This document shows positions 43,227-49,759 of a stretch of 64,000 nt of DNA, piece by piece. The first letter of the stretch is position 1. Every line of letters starts with the position of its first letter. The notes beneath the pieces were generated by a model. It saw nothing but the letters and a program-made list of their open reading frames with translations, was not told where the DNA came from and ran no database searches. A program made the translations under genes and the position numbers. This DNA comes from JBFAPK01 sp040676675 (GTDB lineage: Bacteria; Actinomycetota; Actinomycetes; Mycobacteriales; Micromonosporaceae): positions 62,001 to 126,000 of the forward strand of contig NZ_JBFAPK010000016.1 of assembly GCF_040676675.1 (NCBI RefSeq). The letters are read 5' to 3'.

Positions 43227-43843
43227 GCCGCGACCGCCGCCCGGAAGGCCGCCGCCCGCTCCCGCAGCGCCGCCAGGTCCCCGCCGCTGGGGGCGTCGCC
43301 GAGCAGCGGCGAGCCCACGCCCACCGCCACCGCGCCCCGGGCCAGGTAGTCGCGGGCACCGGCGGCGTCGACGCCCCCGACGGGTACGAAGGCCGTGCCG
43401 GGGAACGGGTCGCGCAGGGCGCGCAGGTAGTCCGGGCCGCCGAGCGAGGCGGGGAAGAGCTTGACCGCGACCGCGCCGGCGGTGGTCGCCTGGACCACCT
43501 CGGTGGGGGTGAGGGCGCCCGCGAGCACCGGCAGCCCGAGCTGGCCCGCCGTCGCGACGCTGGGCGCGAGGGCCGGGGTGACCAGGAAGGCGGCGCCCGC
43601 CTCGGCGGCCAGCCGGGCGTCGTCGGCGGTGAGGACAGTGCCGGCGCCCAGCCCGTACCCCGGGCCGAGGGCCGCGCGGGCCCGGCGCAGCACCGTCAGC
43701 GCGTCGGCGGTCGTCAGCGACACCTCGACCAGTGCCACCCCCGCGTCGGCGAGGGTCAGCACCGAGGCCAGCGCCGCCTCCGGGTCGGTGCCGCGCACGA
43801 TGGCCAGCAGCCGGTGGGTACGCAGCGCGTCGAGCAGGTTCAC
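43223..43843 (-). CDS. KDPG/KDPGal-type aldolase
   Basis: 206 residues from GTG 43843 (GTGA overlap). Typical class I aldolase of the Eda/DgoA family: R17 in LLAIVRGTDPEAAL, catalytic E40 in ALVEVSLTT, the AGTVLTADDA block, VTPALAP and the Schiff-base lysine K128 in VKLFPASLGG. GGVDAAGARDYLARGAVAVG closes the barrel. It cleaves 2-keto-3-deoxy-6-phospho-sugar acid to pyruvate and glyceraldehyde-3-phosphate. Eda and DgoA differ mainly in sugar stereochemistry; the operon context favours the galactonate-derived substrate. Confidence 0.88.
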   Translation of the reverse strand: MNLLDALRTHRLLAIVRGTDPEAALASVLTLADAGVALVEVSLTTADALTVLRRARAALGPGYGLGAGTVLTADDARLAAEAGAAFLVTPALAPSVATAGQLGLPVLAGALTPTEVVQATTAGAVAVKLFPASLGGPDYLRALRDPFPGTAFVPVGGVDAAGARDYLARGAVAVGVGSPLLGDAPSGGDLAALRERAAAFRAAVAA

Positions 43844-44727
43844 GGGTGGTCGCCTCCGGTGGTTCGGTGTGCGGAGATGGTGAGCCGCCAGCCGAGGACG
43901 CCGGTCGGCGGTACCACCGCCGCGTCGTCGGGTCCGGCGGTGGCCAGGTCGAAGACCGCGCCGAGCATCGGCTCGACCCCGGTGCTGCGGTACGGCGTAC
44001 CGGCCGGCCAGCCGCCCAGGTTGCGCCAGAGCGCGGTCGACCGGGGCTGCCCGGGACAGTCCAGGCGCAGGGTCAGCGTGTCCAGGCCGTCGGCGACCCG
44101 TACCTCGGGGCAGTCGAGCAGTACCGCGCCGACGGCGCTGCCGTCGTCCGGCCCGAACCGGTCCAGCGGTATCCCGGCCGGATCGGGCCAGGCGCCGGTC
44201 ACCCAGGGCTCGGGCCCGGTGGGCCGGGCCTCGGGCTCGGCGGGGGCAGGACCGGCGCCGGCGGTCCCGGGGCCGGCCGCCTGCGGGAGTACGTCCGGGT
44301 AGAGCCGGGTCGGCGTGCCGTCCGGGGCGAGCAGGCGGGCGCGCGGCGAGAGGTCGAGCAGGGCGTGCGCCGCCCAGACGAAGCGGTAGCCGGGGCGGGC
44401 CCGCAGCAGGTAGTCGGCGGTCACCGCGCCGTCGTGGTGGGCGATCCGGCGACGCAGCGCGAAGTCGTCCCCCGCCACCGTGGACTCCCCGTCGCCGGTG
44501 CGCCGCCAGGGGCGGGACCAGACGTCACCGTGGTCGGGCGTGCCGCGTACGGTCGGCAGGCACTCCTCCAGCCCGCCCGCGTCGACGAACCCGTCGCCCG
44601 GTACGGCGCCCGCGCGGGCCGGGTCCGGGCGGGACCACAGCCACTCCCGCCGGCCGCCGCGCAGGCTGGTCCAGCGCCCGCCGAGCCGGTCGTCCACCTC
44701 GGCGCGCAGCTTCACCCGGCTCACCAT
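43840..44727 (-). CDS. galactose mutarotase-like (aldose epimerase fold) protein
   Basis: 295 residues from ATG 44727, overlapping the dehydratase stop by 7 bases; GTG 44724 is an alternative. LRAEVDDRLGGRWTSLRGGR and EWLWSRPDP resemble the opening of aldose-1-epimerase-like proteins; ARPGYRFVWAAHALLDLSPR has the W/H positions expected for the substrate pocket. The LWRNLGGWPAG segment lies near the C-terminus. A Pro/Ala-rich insert (AAGPGTAGAGPAPAEPEARP) interrupts the middle. It would interconvert galactose anomers before oxidation; a catalytic Glu is not obvious, so it may act on another sugar or only bind. Confidence 0.65.
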   Translation of the reverse strand: MVSRVKLRAEVDDRLGGRWTSLRGGRREWLWSRPDPARAGAVPGDGFVDAGGLEECLPTVRGTPDHGDVWSRPWRRTGDGESTVAGDDFALRRRIAHHDGAVTADYLLRARPGYRFVWAAHALLDLSPRARLLAPDGTPTRLYPDVLPQAAGPGTAGAGPAPAEPEARPTGPEPWVTGAWPDPAGIPLDRFGPDDGSAVGAVLLDCPEVRVADGLDTLTLRLDCPGQPRSTALWRNLGGWPAGTPYRSTGVEPMLGAVFDLATAGPDDAAVVPPTGVLGWRLTISAHRTTGGDHP

Positions 44728-45866
44728 TCGGCGAACGAACCGTCGTCGTGCCGCCAGACCGGGTTGCGCCACGCGTGGCCCCGCTTGTCGGCGGCGCGTA
44801 CCGCGGCCTCGTCGACCGTGATGCCGAGGCCCGGCCCGGTGAACCGGGCGATGTGCCCGTCGACGAAGCGGAACGGCTCGCGGTCGACCACGTAGTCGAG
44901 CAGTTCGGCGCCGGTGTGGTAGTGGATGCCGATGCTCTGTTCCTGGATCAGGAAGTTGGGCGTGGCGAAGGCGACCTGGAGGCTGGCCGCGAGCGCGACC
45001 GGCCCGAGCGGGCAGTGCGGGGCGAGCACGGCACCGTACGTCTCCGCCGCCGCGGCGATGCGGCGGACCTCGGAGATCCCGCCGGCGTGCGACAGGTCCG
45101 GCTGCACGACGGCCACCCCGGCCTGCAACGGTCCGAGGAAGTCGCCGCGTCCGTAGAGCCGCTCGCCGGTGGCGATCGGCACCGGCGAGCAGTTCACGAC
45201 CTCGCGCAGCAGGTGGCCCTGGTCGGGCAGGAGCGGCTCCTCCACGAAGAACGGGCGCAGCGGGGCCAGCTCGGGCAGGATCCGGCGGACGGCCGCGGCG
45301 CTGGCCCGGCCGTGGAAGTCGACGGCGACGTCTCGGTGCGCGCCGAGCACCTCGCGGGCCGCGGCGACCCGGCGGACCACGGCGTCCACCTCGGCCGAGG
45401 TCGGGATGGGGGAGAGGCGCCCCGAGGCGTTCATCTTCACCCCGGTCAGCCCGGCGGCCACCTGGGCGGCGACGTGCTCGGCGATCTCGCCGGGTTCGTC
45501 GCCGCCGACCCAGGAGTAGATCCGGACCCGGTCGCGTACCGCTCCGCCGAGCAGCGCGTGCACCGGGGCGCCGTACGCCTGCCCGGCGATGTCCCACAGC
45601 GCCTGGTCGATCCCGGCGACGGCGCTGGAGAGGATCGGACCGCCCCGGTAGAAGCCGCCCTTGGTGAGGACCTGCCAGTGCCGCTCGATGTGCAGCGGGT
45701 CCTCGCCGAGCAGGTACTCGCTGAGCACCTCGACGGCGCTGCGGACCACCTCCGCGCGTCCCTCCACCACCGGCTCGCCCCAGCCCACCAACCCGGTGTC
45801 GGTCTCCACCCGGCAGAAGAGCCACCGGGGCGGTACCAGGAAGGTCTCGATTCGGTCGATCTTCAC
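44721..45866 (-). CDS. dgoD: D-galactonate dehydratase
   Basis: 381 residues from GTG 45866. This is a close match, from memory, to E. coli DgoD over its whole length, e.g. VETDTGLVGWGEPVVEGRA, FYRGGPILSSAVAGIDQALW, QPDLSHAGGISEVRRIAAAA, LAPHCPLGPVALAASLQVAF and the end DWRNPLWRHED-type WRNPVWRHDDGSFAEW. Enolase-superfamily residues: Mg ligands D183, E209, E235; acid/base H185 and H284. It dehydrates galactonate to 2-keto-3-deoxy-galactonate in the DeLey-Doudoroff pathway. Cytosolic. It starts 16 bases after the GntR gene. Confidence 0.93.
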   Translation of the reverse strand: MKIDRIETFLVPPRWLFCRVETDTGLVGWGEPVVEGRAEVVRSAVEVLSEYLLGEDPLHIERHWQVLTKGGFYRGGPILSSAVAGIDQALWDIAGQAYGAPVHALLGGAVRDRVRIYSWVGGDEPGEIAEHVAAQVAAGLTGVKMNASGRLSPIPTSAEVDAVVRRVAAAREVLGAHRDVAVDFHGRASAAAVRRILPELAPLRPFFVEEPLLPDQGHLLREVVNCSPVPIATGERLYGRGDFLGPLQAGVAVVQPDLSHAGGISEVRRIAAAAETYGAVLAPHCPLGPVALAASLQVAFATPNFLIQEQSIGIHYHTGAELLDYVVDREPFRFVDGHIARFTGPGLGITVDEAAVRAADKRGHAWRNPVWRHDDGSFAEW

Positions 45867-45882
45867 CGGCTGCCTCTCGCGC

Positions 45883-46596
45883 TCACTGGCTCTCTCCCCG
45901 TTTCCCGCGTACCCGTTCGACGTCGCGACCGGCCTTCTCCAACAGGTCGCGCATGGCCCGCTCGGCCGCGCCGGCGTCGCCGGCGCGGATCGCCTCCACC
46001 ACCGCCCGGTGGCTCGGCACCGGATCGTCGTGCCGCGCGCCGCCGTGCACGAGCCGGTCCCGCTCGGCGAGGCCGGTCTCCATCACGACCTCCATCCGTT
46101 GCAGCAGCTCGTTGTGGGTCGCGGCGAGCAGCGCGCGGTGGAAGCCGAGGTCGGCGGTGATGGCCGCGACGGGTTCGCCGCCGGCGCCGGCCATCTCGGC
46201 CAGCGCGGCGTCGAGGGCGGCGAGGTCGTCGGCCCCGGCCCGCTCGGCGGCCAGCCGGGCGGCGGCCGGCTCGATGATGCCGCGCACCTCGTGCAGCTCG
46301 TCCAGGAGCCGGGGCGCGGCGCCCTCGGCGAACTGCCAGCGGATGATGTCACCGTCGAGCAGGTTCCAGTCGGCCCGCGGCCGTACGAAGGTGCCGCGTT
46401 TCTGGCGCGCGTCGACGATGCCCTTGGCGGTGAGCACCTTCAGCGCCTCACGCAGGGCGGTGAGGCTCACGTCGAGCTCTTCCTGCAGCGCCCCGATGTT
46501 GAGCGTCTCGCCCTCGCCGATCTCGCCGGCCAGGATGCGGCGCGCGATCACCTCCACGGTCTGCCCGTGGACCCCCCGCCGTGCGTACTGTGCCAA
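45883..46596 (-). CDS. FadR-type GntR transcriptional regulator (DgoR-like)
   Basis: 237 residues; the first codon appears to be TTG at 46596, since no ATG/GTG is available before the HTH, with AAAAGG about 9 bases upstream. The N-terminal winged helix is VEVIARRILAGEIGEGETLN, then LGVSLTALREALK-type LDVSLTALREALKVLTAKGI. The C-terminal FCD domain (residues ~95-225) has LRDxxE-like RGIIEPAAARLAAERA and metal-site histidines in DLGFHRALLAATHN and PSHRAVVEAI. The WNLLDGDIIRWQF segment between them resembles E. coli DgoR (WNYLDTDVLQW). Expected to repress the cluster and respond to galactonate or a related acid. Confidence 0.85.
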   Translation of the reverse strand: MAQYARRGVHGQTVEVIARRILAGEIGEGETLNIGALQEELDVSLTALREALKVLTAKGIVDARQKRGTFVRPRADWNLLDGDIIRWQFAEGAAPRLLDELHEVRGIIEPAAARLAAERAGADDLAALDAALAEMAGAGGEPVAAITADLGFHRALLAATHNELLQRMEVVMETGLAERDRLVHGGARHDDPVPSHRAVVEAIRAGDAGAAERAMRDLLEKAGRDVERVRGKRGESQ

Positions 46597-46629
46597 TGCT
46601 CCGCGCCTTTTCGCTCGTCCGGTCGATGG

Positions 46630-47376
46630 TCAGGCCGAGGCCTTCACCGCGGTCCAGCCACCGTCCACCACCAGGCTCGCACCGGTGACGTACGCGGCGT
46701 CGGGCGAGGCGAGAAAGGCCACGGTGGCCGCCACCTCGTCCGGGGTGCCGAACCGCCCGGCCACGGTCTGTGCCACGCTACGCTGCCGGTCCACTTCGGA
46801 TACCCGGTCCCAGGCGGCGGTGAGGATCGGGCCAGGCAGCACGGTGTTGACCCGGATCCGCGGGCCGTACTCGACCGCGAGCTGGCGGCCGAGCGAGACC
46901 AGGCCGCCCTTGGCCGCCGCGTACGCCGGGTGCCCGGGCAGCCCGACGAGCGCGTGCACGGAGGAGACGATCACCACCGCGCCGGAGTCGGCGCGCAGGT
47001 CGTCGAGGCAGGCCCGGACGCCGAGGAAGGTGCCGGTCAGGCAGACCGCGAGCTGCCGGTCCCAGGAGGCGCGGCTGGTCTCGTGGGCGGGCGCGACCTC
47101 GCTGTAGTAGGCGTTGCTGACCAGGATGTTGACCGGACCGAGCGCGCGGCGTACCGACTCGGCGGTCTGCGCCCAGACGGCCTCGTCCGCGACGTCGGCG
47201 ACCACGGCGTGGGCCCGTCCGCCGGCCTCCCGGATCTCCCGGGCCAGCGGCTCGGGGTCGCGCAGGTCGGCGAGGGCCACGGCGGCCCCCTCGGCGGCCA
47301 GCCGCCGGGCGGTGGCCCCGCCCACGCCGCCGGTCGCGCCCGTGACCAGGGCAACCCGTCCCTCCAGGCGTCGCAT
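46630..47376 (-). CDS. short-chain dehydrogenase, probable galactose (sugar) dehydrogenase
   Basis: 248 residues from ATG 47376. Classical SDR: cofactor motif TGATGGVG (12-19), acidic D37 after strand 2 (ALADLRD), which favours NAD+ over NADP+, NxxG-like VSNAY (instead of NNAG), catalytic S139, Y152 and K156 (YAAAK), and C-terminal GRFGTPDEVAATVAFLASPD followed by YVTGASLVVDGGW. In this cluster it is the only enzyme able to oxidise galactose to galactono-lactone, so that role is inferred; SDR sugar specificity cannot be read directly. First gene of the minus-strand operon. Confidence 0.82.
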   Translation of the reverse strand: MRRLEGRVALVTGATGGVGGATARRLAAEGAAVALADLRDPEPLAREIREAGGRAHAVVADVADEAVWAQTAESVRRALGPVNILVSNAYYSEVAPAHETSRASWDRQLAVCLTGTFLGVRACLDDLRADSGAVVIVSSVHALVGLPGHPAYAAAKGGLVSLGRQLAVEYGPRIRVNTVLPGPILTAAWDRVSEVDRQRSVAQTVAGRFGTPDEVAATVAFLASPDAAYVTGASLVVDGGWTAVKASA

Positions 47377-47611
47377 TTCGCCGGCTCACCCGCCCCCGTC
47401 ATCAAACCATTAATTAGGAAAACATCTTGACAGCCTCGCGGCCCGGATGCAACCGTCTGGGGCGGACAACTTCATCCGCCGGCCCGGGCGAGCAGGGAGA
47501 TCGGCCCTCCCGGATATCCGAGCGACACCAGCGACAGCGATGCCGGCCACAGCGACGTCGGCTGCACGAGCGACCCGGCTCCGGCCGGGTCGGGTAGGAG
47601 GATCCCGCCGG
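47377..47611. promoter_or_regulatory. divergent promoter/operator region of the galactose cluster
   Basis: A 235-base gap between the SDR gene (minus) and the alpha-galactosidase gene (plus). It holds a short AT-rich island at 47405-47427 (AACCATTAATTAGGAAAAC, with overlapping palindromes ATTAAT and TAATTA), followed by TTGACA at 47427-47432 on the plus strand. A -10 at the right distance is not clear. The AT-rich dyads are the best candidate operator for the GntR regulator. Short GCGACA-like repeats occur at 47520-47575. Confidence 0.5.
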
Positions 47612-49699
47612 ATGAGCCAGACCGACGCCCCGGCCGGTCCGTGGACGCTGCGCGGCGCGCACACCGAGTACACGGTAGCCGTACCCGGGCACGGCCGGTG
47701 GCTGGAGCTGACCGCCTGGGGTCCGCACGGCGTGAGCACCGGCCCGTCCCCGGTGGCGTACGCCGGGCCGACGCCGTACTTCACCGCCGGGGACGCGGCC
47801 CCGGTCGAGTACGCCACCGACGGGCTGCGCCCCTTCGCCGGAGCCGACCTGGTCCTGGAGACGGCCGGCGGGGACCGGGGCGTCCAGTGGCGCTTCGTCG
47901 AGGCCGACGGCGACGACGCGGCGCTGCGGGTGGTCTTCGCCGACGAGGCCACCGGGGCGCGCGCGACGTTGCACTACCGGATCCCGGCCGGCACCGACGT
48001 GGTCGAGCGCTGGGTCGAGCTGGCCAACACCGGCGACGCCGCGCTGCGGGTGGTCCGGGCCGGGTCGGCCGGCTTCTCGGTACCGACGCCGCACGGCGCC
48101 CGGCTGAGCTACCTCTGGGGACAGTGGGCCCAGGAGTTCCAGCTCGACCACGTCGAGCTGACCCGGGGGCGGTTCAGCGTCGGCAGCGCCCAGGGCGTGC
48201 CCGGCCACGCCTTCGCGCCCTGGCTCGCGGTACGCGACCGCGCGGGCGCCGACGGCCCCACCTGGGGTACGGCGCTGACCTGGACCGGCTCGTGGGAGAT
48301 CGCGGCCGACGTGGAGAACGGCGGCCTGACCCGGGTACGCGTCGGCCGACTGCTCGCCGACGGCCCGCTGGAGCTGCCGGCGGGCGAGACGCTGGTCCTG
48401 CCGGTCGCCGCCGGCGCCTACAGCGACGACGGCCTCGACGGACTGGCCCGGGTCTGGCACCGCTACCAGCGCCAGCTCGCCGGCGACCGGCTGGAGCGGG
48501 TCCGCCCGGTGCTCTACAACTCGTGGGAGGCCACCTACTTCGACGTCCGGGCCGACTCCCAGCTGGAACTCGCCCGGGTCGCGGCCGAGCTGGGCGTGGA
48601 GACCTTCGTCGTCGACGACGGCTGGTTCGTCGGCCGCGACGACGACCGGGGCGGGCTCGGTGACTGGACCCCCGACCCGGCCAAGTTCCCCGACGGGTTC
48701 GGGGCCTTCGTCGACGAGGTCCGCGCCCTCGGCCTGAACTTCGGCCTCTGGGTGGAGCCCGAGTGCGTCAGCCCGCGCTCCCGCCTCTACGCCGAGCACC
48801 CCGACTGGGTCTACTCGGTACACGGCCGGCCGCTCACCCCCATCCGCAACCAGTACCTGCTCGACCTCGGCCGGCCGGAGGTCGCGGAGTTCGTCCACGG
48901 CACCCTCGACGGCCTGCTCTCCACGTACGACATCGGCTACCTGAAGTGGGACTTCAACCGCCCGCGTACGGAGCCCGGCCGGCCCGGCTCCGGCCCGGTC
49001 GACCTCGACGGCGGCCACGTCGCCAACCTCTACCGCATCCTGGCGGCGCTGCGCCGCGACCACCCCGGGGTGCTGATCGAGGCGTGCGCCGGCGGCGGGG
49101 CCCGGGCGGACCTCGCGATGGCGGCGCGTACCGACGTCATCTGGCCGAGCGACAACACCGGCCCGTTGGACCGGCTCGCCATCCAGTACGGCTTCCTGCA
49201 CGCCAACGCCCCGCACCTGATGAGTTCCTGGGTGACCGACGCGCCCGGGATCTTCGACCCGCGCCCCCGGTCGCTGGCGTTCCGCTTCGTCCTCGCCATG
49301 GCCGGCGTGCTCGGCATCGGCGCCGACCTGCGGCACTGGGGGCCCGCCCAGCGCGCCGAGGCGGCCGAGTGGATCGCGCGCTACAAGCGGATCCGGCACG
49401 TCGTCACCCGGGGCGAGGTGCACCTGGTCGGCGGACCGGACCAGGACCGGTGCGCCGTGCAGTACACCGGCGTGGACGGCCGTGAGATCGTCGTGCTCGC
49501 CTGGCATCCGGGGCGGCTCGACGGCGCGGGTCTGCTCCCGTCGCGCCCGGTACGCCTGCCGCTGCGCGGGCTCGCCCCCGAGGGCACGTACCGGCACGGC
49601 GAGCAGGTCTACTCCGGCGCCCATCTCACCTCGGTCGGGCTGCCGGTGCGGTGGAGCGCCGAGCACGACGCCGAGCTGATCGTCCTGACCCGGGACTGA
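47612..49699 (+). CDS. alpha-galactosidase (glycoside hydrolase family 36)
   Basis: 695 residues; ATG 47612 follows TAGGAGGATC. Three parts are seen: an N-terminal beta-supersandwich (1-~300), a TIM barrel beginning RPVLYNSWEATYFDVRADSQ, and a C-terminal beta domain. Catalytic features of GH36: FVVDDGWFVGRDDDRGGLGD, nucleophile D447 in YLKWDFNRP, and acid/base D514 in WPSDNTGPLDRLAIQYG (the common SDNTD is SDNTG here). No signal peptide, so it hydrolyses imported melibiose/raffinose-type sugars in the cytoplasm. Divergent from the galactonate operon, it supplies galactose to it. Length agrees with the tetrameric GH36 enzymes (about 700-730 aa). Confidence 0.92.
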   Translation: MSQTDAPAGPWTLRGAHTEYTVAVPGHGRWLELTAWGPHGVSTGPSPVAYAGPTPYFTAGDAAPVEYATDGLRPFAGADLVLETAGGDRGVQWRFVEADGDDAALRVVFADEATGARATLHYRIPAGTDVVERWVELANTGDAALRVVRAGSAGFSVPTPHGARLSYLWGQWAQEFQLDHVELTRGRFSVGSAQGVPGHAFAPWLAVRDRAGADGPTWGTALTWTGSWEIAADVENGGLTRVRVGRLLADGPLELPAGETLVLPVAAGAYSDDGLDGLARVWHRYQRQLAGDRLERVRPVLYNSWEATYFDVRADSQLELARVAAELGVETFVVDDGWFVGRDDDRGGLGDWTPDPAKFPDGFGAFVDEVRALGLNFGLWVEPECVSPRSRLYAEHPDWVYSVHGRPLTPIRNQYLLDLGRPEVAEFVHGTLDGLLSTYDIGYLKWDFNRPRTEPGRPGSGPVDLDGGHVANLYRILAALRRDHPGVLIEACAGGGARADLAMAARTDVIWPSDNTGPLDRLAIQYGFLHANAPHLMSSWVTDAPGIFDPRPRSLAFRFVLAMAGVLGIGADLRHWGPAQRAEAAEWIARYKRIRHVVTRGEVHLVGGPDQDRCAVQYTGVDGREIVVLAWHPGRLDGAGLLPSRPVRLPLRGLAPEGTYRHGEQVYSGAHLTSVGLPVRWSAEHDAELIVLTRD

Positions 49700-49723
49700 G
49701 CGAGCGCGCCCCGCCCGTCCCGC

Positions 49724-49759
49724 CCGTCCCGCCCCGGACGGACGGTCGGGGCGGGACGG
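49724..49759. terminator. bidirectional terminator between alpha-galactosidase and SulP-carbonic anhydrase genes
   Basis: A 12-bp inverted repeat CCGTCCCGCCCC (49724-49735) / GGGGCGGGACGG (49748-49759), 12-base loop, sits exactly between two convergent stop codons. Partial extra CCCGTCCCG copies precede it. Confidence 0.75.

Noticed and set aside
47427..47455. Consensus promoter starting with TTGACA at 47427
   Set aside because: The -35 is perfect, but no TAnnnT hexamer lies 16-19 bases downstream, so it was kept only as part of the regulatory region.
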